This document shows positions 21,924-35,059 of a stretch of 64,000 bases of DNA, one piece after another (the first letter of the stretch is position 1; each line of letters starts with the position of its first letter). The position numbers and the translations under genes were made by a program. A model generated the notes under the pieces. That model saw only the letters and a list, made by a program, of their open reading frames with translations, was not told the origin of the DNA and ran no database searches. The DNA lies in contig NC_133666.1 of NCBI RefSeq assembly GCF_037893015.1, forward strand, positions 157,030,498-157,094,497. The letters are read 5' to 3'. This DNA is from Macrotis lagotis. Taxonomy: Eukaryota; Chordata; Mammalia; Peramelemorphia; Peramelidae.

Positions 21924-22272
21924 CTAAAAGAGAAAAAAATTGTTAGAATTTTAAAAAGATATGAATAATAAAAATGATCACAAAATGTGGAATGCAAAAC
22001 AACACAATATTGTATTTTAAAACTCCTCAAAATTAAATGCAGGGAATGAATCAAAAGTCAAAGAATTTTAAGACCCTCAGGTGATAGTTATTCACCAAAA
22101 AGAATTTCATTGTTATGTTAAGATTTGGAAAAATTTTTATGATTATTTTGTTTTTCATATACTATTAAAAACTAAACAGCACTTCCATATTTTAAAATGC
22201 TTAGTATTTTACTTATTTTTACATTTATAGAAATTGAGTCTATTAGGTTAAGAAATGTGTGTATGATTTTAA

Positions 22273-22317
22273 GGGGGGAGGGAGGGGGGAGAGAGAGAGA
22301 GGGGGAGAGAGAGAGAG
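22273..22317. repeat. G/GA purine tract
   Basis: Uninterrupted purines with GGGGGG and GAGAGA blocks, followed by tgtgcatgtgcgcacacgcg, an alternating purine-pyrimidine stretch. Confidence 0.9.
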
Positions 22318-23164
22318 TGTGCATGTGCGCACACGCGTTTCTCACAGTCAGGAGTCAAATCAGTCAAATCTAGGTCTCCATTCTTTTGGCATGGTATGCC
22401 ACAGTTGGCAACATAAAATTCATTATTCCATACAAGCAATGTTTATGGATAACACTTAGGTTTCCAGGCTATGTCACACAAGTTTATTTATTACAAAACA
22501 TATACTATTGCTAAACCACAATTTTAGACTGAAATAGGTTAGCTGAAATGTTAGTACTTATGTCTATTTTAGAAATAAAGTATTTTAGCTGAAATTTTAT
22601 GGCTATTCTTGTTCCCTCTCCCCAAGAAAACAACAGTAAAAGAATTAAAAAGCAACAATGATGCAAATGTCCAACACTTCAGCTACAAAATAAGTTAAAA
22701 AGTCTCTGTGTATATATGTGTTTAGGTGTTAACAGAATAGTCTGGGAAAATAACATTTAAAAGTGTTATATAATTTTTTTTAAAGGGGAACATATGTTTT
22801 GAGTTCCACTTTGGAATGACATGCCAACACATTGCCCCCTACATTCACAGACAGAATCTTGGCAAGAAGCAAGGTCCCCTGCCATAGCAGAAAGTTGTCA
22901 GAGAGGTTGTTCACATGTAAGGGACATTCCTAACTTGATGTTCCTATTTTTGGGAACTTGAGAGAACACGGGAGGGAAAAGGTAATATGACTGGTCTCAG
23001 CTAACTCCAACAAATAACTACAATCTAGCAATGTGCAATTTTTCAGTTAAAAGATTAATTTTAAATTATGTCTTTGAACTTATGACTTCTTTCTTGTCTC
23101 AAAAGTGAGACAGGTTTATGAGATAAATGGAAACCAAATATATTTTATTTGATAAATGGATCAC

Positions 23165-23345
23165 AGATTTGAAGGATCTTTAGAAGACCAACAAATATAA
23201 CCCTGACATATTAGAGTTGAGGAAACTGAAGCATGAGAGGTTATTTGACTTGCTTGGGGTCACACAGTGTAAGAACTGGGTTTGAAGCTGAGTTTTCCTG
23301 ATTCAAGTTTCAGTGTGTATCCTACTCACTATGCTACCATACTAT
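23165..23345 (-). repeat. MIR-type SINE
   Basis: Reverse-strand words gttgaggaaactgaagcatg, gaggttatttgacttgc, ttggggtcacacagtg and gggtttgaagctgag are in MIR order. Ancient, no target duplications seen. Confidence 0.75.
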
Positions 23346-24491
23346 CTTCTCCACTCTTCCTTCCATTACAAAAGTCCAAGAGATAGTTAACATGCAGTGT
23401 GTCATGCCACACTTTTCCATTTTTGGAATCTTTCCCAGACAGAGAACACTTTTGAACCTTGAATCAAGAGAAACAAAATTCCTGAGGAAAATAGCTCTAA
23501 GAAAGCTCATAGGCAGGGAAGAGTGGCATCACCCATCAATTTTGAGGGGGTTATAGAACTGCATGGAAAAATCAATGATGTAGCCAAATGTTATTTGGTT
23601 TTCCCATAGGTTACAATAAGAAGGCAGATTAAAGACTATGAAAGTAGGAGGTGCTAGAAGTTGAAATATAAAGAAATGACATTGATTAGCACAGTCAATA
23701 ATCTGCAGTCAGAGGTAAATCAGATGGGAAGGGCAAACAGCAACTTCAGCTCAACTGTCTCTCATCTTTGAATTACTTCACTTTTAAAATATCAATATTT
23801 TCACTATTTCCTTAGAAGAACATAGAGATTCTTGCTGTCTCCACCCATAGAATAGAAGCATTTCCAGAAGAAGCAGTTGCTGGAGTCTGTGCTCTGCTGG
23901 CATGGTCTAAAGAATCCAGAATCAGCATCATGCCACAATAAGACATTTTTTTAAAAAGTGACTTTGGCAAAGTACTAACAAAATATGGTTAAGATAATAT
24001 GGCATGATAAATATGATCCACAGTGTGGCACAGGAACTTTACATCAGGCCCTTTCTTATAACACATTTCCAATATTTGATTTTCATAATTCATACCATGA
24101 TTTACAAAAAATGTTTAAGTTCTGCTCAGTAGACAAGGCAAAGTAAACATTAAACATATTTTACAAAGGTTTTAAATGTAAACAGAATTTTAAAAGTTTG
24201 GCTATTTAATGGACTAAGGTTTAGTTGAAAAATTCACTTATATGATGCTGGATACAATCTGCATGTATTGCTATGATAAAAACCATTCCTTAAAGATGAC
24301 TGGTAAACATTAAGGGAAAATTCTGCAATGTGTTAGTGCATATTTGGTTTTAGGTACCTAAAATAGAAACCTGCATGAAGTGTGGACTTTTCTTACCCAT
24401 TCAACCTGCTAATCCGATTTATTTGTGCAGCTGTGTCTAAATAAAAAAAGGACAATTCTGTTTTGTTTTCATTACAGGAAAATGGCTTTAC

Positions 24492-25191
24492 CTTCTTGTC
24501 CTTCTTGAGTCAGATAAAGAAGAAAAAAATGTTGATTCTAGCTTCCTGGATTTTGTAGTTGGTCTCATTTTCTCCATACTCTCTAGTCTCTCAAGCTTTT
24601 CTTTTTCAGGTGACAAATTTTTGGAAGTTTTTTCATCCTTAGTTGAAGGATAGCAGCTATTTTCTTTCTTTCTGGTCCTTTTAACTTTCCCAATAAAGAA
24701 ATCATCATCACTATCACTATCTTCTGACAATGACGATTGTTTATAAAACCTTTCTTCTGTGCTATCATCAAAATATTCCTTCTCTTCTTCACTCAGTTCT
24801 TCCATATCACTGCCATCATTAGTGATGATGGTAGAATTTTTCGTTCTATTTATCTTGTTGGTAATACCAAGATTTTTCTTTTCTTTATTTTGGGTTTCAA
24901 AAGCAATCAGAGAAGACTCCTCAGAAGGTTTCAATGTCATAGGTGGAGGATTCCCTGATTTCTGTTTATCCTCCATCTTTTTCTTTTTTTTCTCAAGTGC
25001 GTTTGGTTTCTTTGATAGTATTTTAACATTTTCTTCCTTTTTTAATGTACTTTCTTGGTGTTTGGATTTATTCAAATTGTCAGGAGAGCTCTGCTTTACC
25101 CCAGTATCCTCAATGCAACTTTCTGTAGAATCCTTCAATGATGCAACTTCAGTAACAGTCTGTCTTGCATCTTTAAATGTTTTGATAGCAG
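24492..25191 (-). CDS. SRFBP1: SRFBP1 large central exon 6
   Basis: A 700-base exon encoding about 233 residues from AAIKTFKDARQTVTEV to SLSDSRRTR, between a tttctgtag acceptor and a gtaaag donor. It carries the fast-evolving middle of SRFBP1: Lys-rich patches (EKKKKKMEDK), then the acidic signature ELSEEEKEYFDDSTEERFYK, then SSLSEDSDSDDDFFIGKV, followed by the basic RTRKKE. The human protein has the same EEEKEYFDDSTEERFYKQSS and DDFFIGKV blocks, as recalled, which identifies the gene. The Ser-Asp-Glu clusters look like casein-kinase-2 targets (inference). The first half is poorly conserved. There are no internal stops, and phase agrees with both neighbours. The open frame on the opposite strand (24759-25205) is a shadow. 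Confidence 0.96.
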
Positions 25192-25875
25192 CTACAGAAA
25201 AGTAAAACAAGTAATTTGAAATATGTACATTATAAAACTTCAAAGGTCAAGTACTTTTTATATTACTTAGAAACATATTATTTGAAATAAGTCATTACAT
25301 TAAGCATATGATATGGGTCAGAAATGAGGCCGAAAGTATCTTGAATTCTGAAAACTCTTTAAACTCAGTCTACTCAATCCTATACAATGCAATCATTAAA
25401 TTTTACAGAAAAAATATTTGTAATTTGATTTAAATAAAGAGAAACAAGAGAAGGGTTCAAATTTGATAGTTCAAATCTAACATAAATAGAATTTGAATTT
25501 TCAAAGAAATAATTGAAATAACAAACTGCCAATTGTTCATCACATGTTTTATACATTCCACATACAATATGATTATGATATACACAAAATGATTTTGTCA
25601 GTTAAAAGCTATAGTGCATTAATTACACTCATATTAAGCAAAGTGATGCTACTCAATGTTATACTTAATGCACATAGTTATTTATCAGTCTCTATTCTAC
25701 TAATAAAACATGGAATTTTAAAAAAACCAAAAAATTATAGACTTCAAACACTACAATCATTTGGAAACAATCTGGCTTGAAATAAATCATAAAGTTTACT
25801 TATATTTATAAAAGGAAAGAAATATTTCCAAATAGAACATAAGTATATACAAACTATGAAATAATTATATCATAC
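25192..25875 (-). other. SRFBP1: SRFBP1 intron 5
   Basis: A 684-base AT-rich intron with donor gtatga and acceptor ctgtag. No repeat or other element is recognisable. Confidence 0.9.
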
Positions 25876-25957
25876 CTTTTAGTGCATCTATTTTTTTCTT
25901 CAGTAATGGATGTGTAGCTAGTCTAGCAATTGCTCTTTCGGTTGCTGTAGAATCTGG
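25876..25957 (-). CDS. SRFBP1: SRFBP1 exon 5
   Basis: An 82-base exon reading [19 protein letters not shown], then KKKIDALK and G|, the first base of an Ala codon completed in exon 6. The human protein reads [19 protein letters not shown] here, so this is almost identical. The exon starts in phase 0 after an acacag acceptor and ends at a gtatga donor. The helical, basic segment belongs to the conserved N-terminal half thought to carry protein interactions. Confidence 0.97.
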
Positions 25958-26921
25958 CTGTGTATTTTTAAAAAGTGTGCTGTTAGCCATTTGATGATGA
26001 GAGTATGAGAATTAAAATAAATTAATTAAAGCAAAATAAAATCTACCCAAATCCTTTAACAGTGAATTTAAAGCTTATTAAACACATGGTGCTATGTTCT
26101 CCTCATCAGACTAATCATTCATGTAAGTCAACATCTTAACTGGTAATGAAATGGGATCTTTGGGGGGCAAAGTTACTTAAAGCATTACATTTCCCAAAAG
26201 TGATCTAGGTATTCTGGGGCTAGTTCTCCAATCAACTGAAATGTTCAAGAATGTTAGCCTATCAGATGATTTTCATTTATACATTTTTAAAGCAATGGAC
26301 AAATATGAAATAGGCAAATGTAGAAAATTTCCTTAAATCTGACACGACCCTTTTTTCCTTCTTAATTGAGGATATTGAAAAATAAGTAAAAGGTATTAAG
26401 AATCATAGTTTTAAGACTATTAATTTAACTGCTGCTTTACCAAAGGGACAGTTCAACCAATGAACTGATCTCTTAATTGAGAAACTGAACCATTAATATC
26501 CAGTATATCCAGAAATCAGTTCAAAAGAAACCCATATATTCCAAAATAAATATTAACTGCAGATCTTTAAAAATAATCTAAAGTAAATATCTATCAGATG
26601 TCTATTATAGTTAATTGGATTGTATCTGAAAATCAAACGAAATATAAAGTATAAAAACATGATCATTGGCTTATAGTAGGATATAGGAAAACAAGTGATA
26701 TTCAATAATGAGAGAATGAGTGTGATTCTGACTGAAAATGCAGAAATAATTCAAACATACTATTTAGAGAAGACAAACTGGAGCCAGATTACAAAGGAAG
26801 GAAGGAAGGTAGAAGACTTTGGACTTGATGCTCCAGGATATAAAGAACCTTTTGGGTTCCTAAGAAAATCAGAGAAATTCTGGGATATATGTATAAAGTA
26901 AACAAAAAAGGGAAAGGAATG

Positions 26922-26922
<1 letters not shown>

Positions 26923-26980
<58 letters not shown>
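26923..26980. repeat. (AC)29 microsatellite
   Basis: A perfect AC run. It creates spurious Cys/Val frames on the other strand, which are not genes. Confidence 0.97.
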
Positions 26981-26984
<4 letters not shown>

Positions 26985-27989
26985 CAGCCACCCTAGAATA
27001 TAAAAATGAAATAACACAAATGTAGCTAAAAGCAAATCAATTAAAATGAGTAATTTTGGTCCAAGAGAATGGATGATGAAATATTTTCTTCCTCTTGGTC
27101 AACAGATGAATGTTCTGGAAGAGAGAGTCACATATAACATCAGATGCAGTTATTCTGTAATTTGGTTTTTCTTTGTGGTTTAAAAAAAAAGCATCAGAAA
27201 CTTTTTTAAGTCAAGGAGAACAGAATTATTATGGTATCAATTATAAAAATAGTACAAGTTGAGAAGGGGATCCAATTTATATTTGAAAATGATAAGAAAT
27301 GATGAATCTGATATAAAGATGGGATATTTTAGTGGAATTTTTGTAGGAATTTAGAAATATAGAGTGAAGGTGAGAGGTCAGCAAGAGAGGTTCAGATAAT
27401 TCATAACATAAACATAAGATTTCAGTATGAAGATAAAACTTGTAGTGTAAAGAAGACTTGTGCTTGGATGAGATTCTGCTACTTCTTAGTTGTGAACAAG
27501 TACCCTTAACTTCACTGGAGGCCTCAGCTTTCATTTTAAAAATTGAAGTTTTGACTAAATGACCAGTAAAGTTGACTATGATATTTCAATTTCTTTCATT
27601 GCTTATATGATACTACAATTTCTTTCATTACTTATGGAAAGCAGTCTATTAAAAATGAACTTAGATATCAAACATAAATATGCTGATATGCAAGGTATAG
27701 GAAAACAATTATTTTTTTAAAAAACATATATTAAGTTAATATATTAACATAATGAATAGGTAGCGTGTTTGCTGCCTTCTGGGCTTCTTTCTGCTCTCTT
27801 CTGTATATTTTTGTAATGTTTCATTGGTACTTTTTTCTTTCATGCTTCACTATTACTAAACACATCTAATGATGTTTCTTCTTCCCACAGAGAACTCTTT
27901 TGGAATAAATAAGTAGAGTTAAGCAAAAACTAATGAAAAGCATTAGCCATGTTTAAAGATGCTGCTTCCTGTACCTCTAGTCCTTTACT

Positions 27990-28420
27990 GAAATGAGGAA
28001 AGCATGGTTTGAAGCCTCATTAGTCTTCTGCAGCATGATTAGACACTGTATTGACCACAGTTCTTGAATTCCTTGTAGTCATTCTGAACATTGTTTACAT
28101 TAGTTCATATATTTTCCTATATTTTTCTGAATATGTCCAAATAGTTATTTCTTGCAACTCAATGATATTCCATTTATGTGCCAGAATTTGTTAAGTCTAT
28201 TTCCCAATTGATGGATATATACAATTTCTAGTATTTTTGCCACAACAAAAGGTTCTCTCATCCACTGGGACCTTTCCCCTCTTACTTGATTTCTTTCGGT
28301 GACAGGTGTAATACTGATCTATCACTAGATCAAAGAGCATACATGTCAAACTTCTATATTTCTCTGAGGCTTTTCTTATAGGGGATATTCAATCACACCT
28401 TGCCATCCCTTTTCAGTTCT
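27990..28420 (-). mobile_element. L1 3' region, degraded
   Basis: Reverse of the L1 tail: ctcaatgatattccattt, cccaattgatggatatatac, ttgccacaacaaaaggttc, gggacctttcccctcttact and actagatcaaagagcataca are all in antisense order. Boundaries are uncertain. Confidence 0.65.
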
Positions 28421-28549
28421 TCAGTATTTAGAAAGACAGATGGATCTGTCAGGGGGAAGAGAAGGGAGTTGTTGATTTTAAAGAATCAAATAATATAGAA
28501 CTGAAATATATGGTGGAAACTAACTGAAAATTGAAAAAAAGAACAAAAA

Positions 28550-28625
28550 AATTAAATGACTTAACCAATATCACTTGTGGTATACTTGGTGGCAGGACCA
28601 GGACTGGAACTCAGATTTTTAATCG
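28550..28625 (-). repeat. MIR-type relic
   Basis: Short reverse-strand MIR core: gacttaaccaatatcac and ggactggaactcagatttt. Confidence 0.4.
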
Positions 28626-28754
28626 TGTTTTTTCATGAAAGCATTTATATTAAGGGTAAAGTACTTAAAAATTTGAAGCATGTTTTAAAAATTAGTCAAC
28701 TCATGCTTTCATAAATCTCTGGATGTTCTATGGTGACACTGAATTCTTTAGTCC

Positions 28755-28945
28755 AAGGCTGTCCAACATTACTTTTAAAAGTTTTTATTGAAACAAAAGA
28801 CAATATATTTGCCATTTTAGTGAGAGCTCTGCCCTAGCTTGGCTTCATTTACTAAAGCATTTAGTAAACCCATGGGGGCTGCACAAAATTTGTACTGAGG
28901 ACTGCATTGCAGGCATCATTTTGGATTGTCCTACTTTTGACATAA
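28755..28945. repeat. Possible hAT-type DNA-transposon relic
   Basis: Starts ccaaggctgtccaac and ends with cattttggattgtcctac, an imperfect inverted match (ggctgtccaa / ttggattgtcc), a pattern seen in MER5/Charlie-type non-autonomous elements. No clear 8-base duplication. Confidence 0.4.
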
Positions 28946-28977
28946 GTTTAAAAAGTTTGTGGTTATAGTTAATACTT

Positions 28978-29164
28978 ATAATTTCATTTTTCTAATTTCT
29001 AATTTTTTTTTTTTTAGTTTTTGCAAGGCAATGGGGTTAAGTGGCTTACCCAAGGCCACACATTTTTTAAGTTTTAATTATTTAAGTGTCTGAGGCCGGA
29101 TTTGAACTCAGGTACTCCTGACTCCAGGGTCAGTGCTCTATCCACTGAGCCACCTAGCCACCCG
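28978..29164 (-). mobile_element. Marsupial WSINE/MAR1-type SINE with a T-rich tail expansion
   Basis: Reverse-strand copy from tagtttttgcaaggcaatgg to gagccacctagccaccc. The 12-base duplication tagttaatactt flanks it at 28966-28977 and 29165-29176. About 30 bases of A/T-rich sequence lie between the left duplication and the T-run, an expanded or captured tail. Internally, cacattttttaagttttaat replaces the usual cacacagctagg. Confidence 0.9.
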
Positions 29165-30439
29165 TAGTTAATACTTCTAATAATTTAACTACAATGTAGG
29201 CTGAGGATATTTCACTACTAGATGCAAAAGTTCTTTTCAACTTTTTCTATACCTAGGGGCTCTTAACTTGTATTATTTGGTATGGTGAGGTTCTTCAAAT
29301 TCCTATTACATTTTCATTAAAAGAAGCCACATGTTTTGAAAAAAGCAACTGTATTTTTATGAAGTTTACAATAGAATCTTTTCTGAACCCACAGGAAGTA
29401 ATTTGAGAAAAAAATATTAATTAAGTTTAAAAGTATGCCTACCAGTGATGGAAAAAACATCCAAAGAAAATACTTTTTGATCTTGAGAAATATGATGCTG
29501 GCTGAATAGGCATTCTCATGTCAGCCTGCTGAATGTCACACCAGGGGAACAGAGTTCAGGTTCTAGTTGTTTGGGGTTTTGCTTGTTTTTTTTTTGGTTA
29601 GTTGATTTTTGTTTTTTGGCCATCACAAAATGGGAATGAACCCGTTAAAGGCCTTGAGGAAAAGAACATGCTTCTAAGATATTGATGTGTGTCCAATACT
29701 CATTAGCCAGGGTTTTATTGGTTATTTCATGAACCCCATATTGGGGAGAGGCAAAAAGAGAGGATGCATAGTGTTCTCAATATCTGTTTTTCGATCCTTT
29801 CATTTCACCTATCCTTACAAAGTGAATATAATAATTTAATGAAAGAAGGAAGACTAATTAGAGAGTCATTACTTTTAAGATCACATTCTAGTTGGGATAG
29901 AGAACAGATATTTCAGCTGCTGACAGATGGAAAAACTCAGTAATTCTTGGATTTGCAGTAAGGAACATGTGACAAGACTATTTAGTTTATAGTAATAATA
30001 TTTTGCTTTCATTGAGAAGTGCTTTACAATTAGTTTTATTTGTATTTTCATATTTACACATTTACTTCAGACTCCAATTTTTGTTCTCAATAGTTCTTCT
30101 CCTGTACCTCAAGATTCTATCTCCCAGTCACATCTATCTTATTATTATACAACAAATTCTATTTAAAAAAAACTCTTAAAAATAGATAATGTTCACCTAA
30201 GTTCAATTTATGGAAATATATTTAATGAAGATCTATACTCTTAGAATGATATATTTGAATAGAGTAACTATATTTGAGAATCTGATGTTTTTCAAAATAT
30301 AGTAATGAATTCTAATTTCAGATTTTGGTAAAAGGAGTGTCACTAATTACTTTGCCAGAAATGGGCGTTAGTTTCTAGGAATGAAGAAATATTTTGATAA
30401 TCAGTGGAGTACCTCTTCCTCTCTAAAGAAAGCTTAACA

Positions 30440-30610
30440 TTAAAGAATTTGAGAATGAAAAGAAAATGTGGGGGTAATTTGTTCTAATTCATGCAATTTC
30501 TGAAGAGATACTGAGAGATATTAAGTGACTTTTGCTCCAAGGTCACAGAGCAGAAGGATTATTAGGTCCCCTTCAAAGCTCTTTCTACTACTAAATAGAA
30601 TTATTTACCT
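30440..30610 (-). repeat. MIR-type relic
   Basis: Reverse-strand words gagatattaagtgactttt, caaggtcacagagcag and taggtccccttcaaagctc. Weak but in order. Confidence 0.4.
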
Positions 30611-31279
30611 TCTCTTAAGGATTGGATTACATTCACAATAGAATTAACAAAAGACTAGGAAAAATATGCACCAAAGCTGGAAAATGTCCAGTAAATTATG
30701 GAAAAAGGAAAGTTATTCATTCTGGAAAACAAAGATATAATTGACAGACACATACAAATAGCAATCATAAATATGACTAATTTTATTGAATTTTGGCTAA
30801 TTTAAATAAAATATTCATTAACATGGTATAAATAGCAAAGGGAAGTTAAGAGTCATAAAGTTAAATTCTGTTCTGGTTAACATTATAATATCTGGGAATT
30901 CTGGATGGACTTGTTTCTAGAATTTGGGAAAATTTACCACGATACTGTAATAGGTACTAATCATCTCTTTTATTATTATCTAGAAAATTCATGATCTTTC
31001 TTGAATTGAAATATTAAAAAATAAGAAACTTAAGTATAATTTTAATGACTAGATTAAAAATTAGTGCTATATAAAATGAAACTTATTTATATTTTATTAT
31101 AATGAAATTCATTTATACTTTAATTTTACACCATTTCTCTAGTTTTCTTTATATCTTCTTAATCTAGATGTTTTTATTAAGCTTTTCCTTGTTATTTTTT
31201 ATCAATAACAATAATAAAATGTTTTCCTCAATTACCTCCCTTAGTAGCGATAACAAAATTAAAGTACCTGTTTTATATA

Positions 31280-31480
31280 TAATTCAATATAGCAATAACT
31301 AGCTATTTTTATAGTACTTTAAAATTTGCAAAATTCTTTATACATGTTCTCATTTAGTCCTCACAATGACCCTGTGAGAGAAGATGTTATTATTATCATC
31401 TCCATTTTATGAGAAAACTAAGTCTTAGAGATTTAAGTGACATGCTCAGGGTCTTCAAGCCAAGGGTTCTAACTAACCAC
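31280..31480 (-). repeat. MIR-type SINE
   Basis: gttctcatttagtcctcaca, atgaccctgtgagagaag, ctccattttatgagaaaac and ttaagtgacatgctcagggtc match the reverse of MIR. A younger SINE begins at its right end. Confidence 0.75.
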
Positions 31481-31490
31481 TGTGTTAATT

Positions 31491-31648
31491 TTTTTTTTTT
31501 AGGTTTTTTTCCCCCCCAGTCAATGGGGTTAAATGGCTTGCCCAAGACCACACAGCTAGGTAATTATTAAGTATCTGAGGCCAGATTTGAACTCAGGTAC
31601 TTCTGACTCCAGGTCTGGTGCTCTATCCACTGTGCCACCTAGCTGCCC
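31491..31648 (-). mobile_element. Marsupial WSINE/MAR1-type SINE, with target-site duplication
   Basis: Reverse-strand copy from the T-run through caatggggttaaatggcttg to tgccacctagctgccc. The perfect 13-base duplication cactgtgttaatt lies at 31478-31490 and 31649-31661. A C-run (ccccccc) interrupts the usual gcaagg near the tail. Confidence 0.97.
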
Positions 31649-32322
31649 CACTGTGTTAATTCTTGAAACATGGAAATCTTCCTTTTATATTTTTGAATTC
31701 TGAATTCCTAGAGCTAAGAATATTGCTTAACATATAGAAGGCAATTAACAAATGCTTTCTGGTTAATACTGAATTTCTTGAAACATAATTTTGTCATTAA
31801 ATGCAGGTTTAAGAGATCCATTGAATTATGGAGTTTTAATATATCCACTTAATTTAAGAGATGGCTGAATATGGCTGAGAATTTAAAAGTGACTAGAAGC
31901 AGACTCTCAGAGAAAACATAATCTAGCCACAAGGATATCAGGGGAGAAATGAAGAGTCCCCTTCTGAACTTCCGAATTGGAAGGAGATTAAAAGCTTAAA
32001 ATAGGAGATGACAAAGCTCACCCAAGTAATGGAATACATAAAAATTAGAAAAAACAAAATAGAAAAGACATGAATAAGAGCAAAATCAAAAGATTTTTAA
32101 AAATCAGAAATCTAAGGCATCTATTACAGGAAAAAAATTATCTAGAAATCAAGATTGAAGAGAGGTGAGTTAAGAATCATCAGACTTCACAAAAACAATG
32201 CTCAAAGACAGGTATCAGTATAACTGTCTTCTAATTGTTCCTCAAACAAAAATTGCTGCCACATGTTTTTTCATCTTTGCTAGTTTGCATATATTTTATG
32301 AAGTTCAGTTTTCCATTATATT

Positions 32323-32570
32323 TTGTTTTTCAGTCATTTTTCAGTCTTGTCTGACTCTTCATGATCCTATTTGGGGTTTTCTTAGCAAAGACATATGATT
32401 TGCCACTTCCTTCTCTAGCTTATTTTACAGATGAGGCACCAAAGTAAACAGAATTAAGTGCCTTGCCTGGGGTGACAAAGTCAGTTAAGAGTCTGAATAT
32501 GGATTTGAACTCATGAAGAATTTCCTAATTCCAGGCCCAGCAGTCTATCCATTGAATCATCTAGCTGTTC
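32323..32570 (-). mobile_element. MAR1-like marsupial CORE-SINE, full length
   Basis: Reverse-strand copy: gtcttgtctgactcttcatg, atttggggttttcttagc, gccacttccttctctagc, cagatgaggcacc and gaatcatctagctgttc. It is flanked by the perfect 12-base duplication ttccattatatt (32311-32322 and 32571-32582). More diverged, so older than the WSINE-type copies. Confidence 0.92.
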
Positions 32571-33398
32571 TTCCATTATATTATTCTACCTCTTTATCCT
32601 TGAAAATGGAATTTTTCTTTAATCCTGTCCTTTAAACCTCTGAAGTTTTTAAAATAATAAACTATGAAAAATGAGGTTTAATAGGAACATATCGCAAGAT
32701 TTCTAGGTTGTCACATTTCAAAACAATATGCCCATAATAATGCAAATACAGTTTACAGTGCCATTGGATCCTTGAGTGAACTTTCAAGTCATAAAATTTC
32801 TTATATACAATTAGGCTTCAATTCTTTAAAGGACCTTTTAAAAAAAAGTTCAATTTACAAACAGATCTCTTCTTCTATGAGCCTGATGGCAAAGTTTTGT
32901 GGGCAATATTTTATATTCAGATGCTAAGGAAAATAAAGAGATTTAAGCTATCATAATTCCCATTTGATTAAAGCAAGTTATTAGATAAAATTCCAGATTA
33001 AAATAAGGATTATAGATACAATAGAATAGACACTGTGTTGAAAGAATTGCCAACCAGGAAGTTAGGTGGATTTAAAGTTCGGTTTTAGAATTCTTTCAAA
33101 TATACTTTAAGCCTGCTAATTATATTCTATAATCTGATAAAATAAAGTATCGCTACTAATATTTTGCTCAACTAACCAATAAAATGTATAATAATATATG
33201 TACACTTCTCAAAAGTATAAGTGGTGGGTGTAAATATTGAGGATTTTATTTTAATAGTCATTAGGTCACAAGTTTCTTTTCTCTCAATGAAAAAAATAGT
33301 GAATTCCTATGTTCTATAAATGTTTAGTCAGCCAAATACTCTTCACCAGAACAGTTCATGGGAGATATTTGTTTTCATTTCCTGCAACAATCTCACTC

Positions 33399-33524
33399 GT
33401 TTCATGGCTATTTTCACAAGGCAGTGGGGTTAGGTGACTTTCCCTAGGTCACACACTAAGTATTGAATTCCAGGTTGTCTGACTCCAGGGTGAGTACTCT
33501 ATCTGCTGTTCCACCTAGCTACCC
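33399..33524 (-). mobile_element. Marsupial SINE, 3'-shortened, with target-site duplication
   Basis: Reverse-strand SINE from cacaaggcagtggggttagg to ttccacctagctaccc. It lacks the usual long T-run and part of the middle. The perfect 14-base duplication caacaatctcactc lies at 33385-33398 and 33525-33538. Confidence 0.93.
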
Positions 33525-35059
33525 CAACAATCTCACTCTTTAAAAAATTTTTTACCCATTTTGATAAAGTAAAATTTTGTTTATATGACACATTATACCC
33601 TTCTTTAAAAATTATGACACATTATTCCCCTCTTTAAAAATTTTATAACTTTAAAAAATTAGGTTACTGAGCACTTGAAACTTCACTATTTTTCCATGAG
33701 CCAGCTGAGGTTAGTTTATTGGCATCTCTTTCAGGATTTAAGACCTTTATCAAATGGTATTCCTCTTCCCCTAAACTAGAAACAGGTTGGTCTCTCTCTG
33801 TGACCCATAAGGTTCAACTACAGCTGACTCTACCCAGAAAGACTGGCATATTCCTCTTTCTGCCTGAGTTTTTGCAGTGACCTTTTCTGGAAATTACTAT
33901 ACTTTGTATTCGTATTCCCTATTGGATTTACCCACCAAATTTCTGATGAAACTTAATGTCCACTTGTTCATGACATGATGGTTTGAGAGCTAGTCTTTTT
34001 TTTCCTATAAAAGCAATAAACTTAAGCTCTCCTGTTATAATAGTGATTGTACTCCAGGCAACTTAAACAGTGACTAGGGGAAAGGGATGGAAGGTATGGC
34101 TAATTTGAGTATGCTAAAACTCCATGGACAGTCTCTCTAGACAACCAATTCATCCTGCTTAAAGATCGATGAACCTGAAACAGGGGCAACTGAATTGTTT
34201 CTTTTGCCCTAACCCAGTCTTCCTGCTGTACTTTTGTGCTCTCACATATTTTGTTATGGCCACTAAGTCTCTTCTTACAAGTGAGGTCATAAAAAGAGAC
34301 CTGTACCATAAATGCATCACTATTCTAATTATTTTCTCAAACCCATCCTATAAGTGATAAGTTAAAAATGGGACAAGTGTCCCCAAATCAGATTCTCTTG
34401 ATTTAAAAAAAAAATCAGAGCCACCCTTTAGGATCTGGAACCTCAGGAATCTATTTTTTCTTCCACATTTTAGCATTAGGATGTTTGGGTCTAAGCCAGG
34501 ATCTACCCTAATAACTGCCCTTCAACTAGGCCAGATGGTTCATAACTCACATTCAATCCATTAACTATACCTTGGACAAATCTATCCTTTAGTTCCCCAG
34601 TCCCAAATTAATAATTATTCCTTACTCTTGTTTGGGTGGGTTTTAAATACTTCAAAATTACCATGTCAGTTTGAGAATAATATGAATTCAATAAAAGGTG
34701 TGGAGTGTTTAGCAGGGGTGGAAAGTCAAAGAACAGAGTGGGAAAATACAATATGGAACTTAAAAAATTCATTTTTTCTTTAGCATAATCAGATACTACT
34801 TAAAATGTTTAAAAAAGAACAATCTACTTTTAAGTTTGGGGTAATATTATATATCTGTCTCCATAAATCTATATTCTAAAATATAACAATATGCTAGTAG
34901 AATTAATATCATAAAATGCCTATTATATGGATGTTTTATTTACTTTATGATATATGGTATTTCATGGTGAATAGAAGTAAATCATAGTAATGGAATACAT
35001 ATAACCTTTGTGATTAGTTAAGGAAAAGACTTAGTCATTCAAAATTGTTCTTAGAAGAA

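Larger units (their letters stand above)
21924..24491 (-). other. SRFBP1: SRFBP1 intron 6
   Basis: A 2.57-kb intron from the gtaaag donor after exon 6 to the exon 7 acceptor. It holds a G/GA-rich purine tract (about 22273-22317) and a MIR-type SINE (23165-23345). The remainder shows nothing I recognise. Confidence 0.9.

Noticed and set aside
24759-25205. 148-codon plus-strand frame rich in Ser and Phe
   Set aside because: It is the exact antisense of SRFBP1 exon 6; its composition mirrors the Lys/Glu-rich exon.
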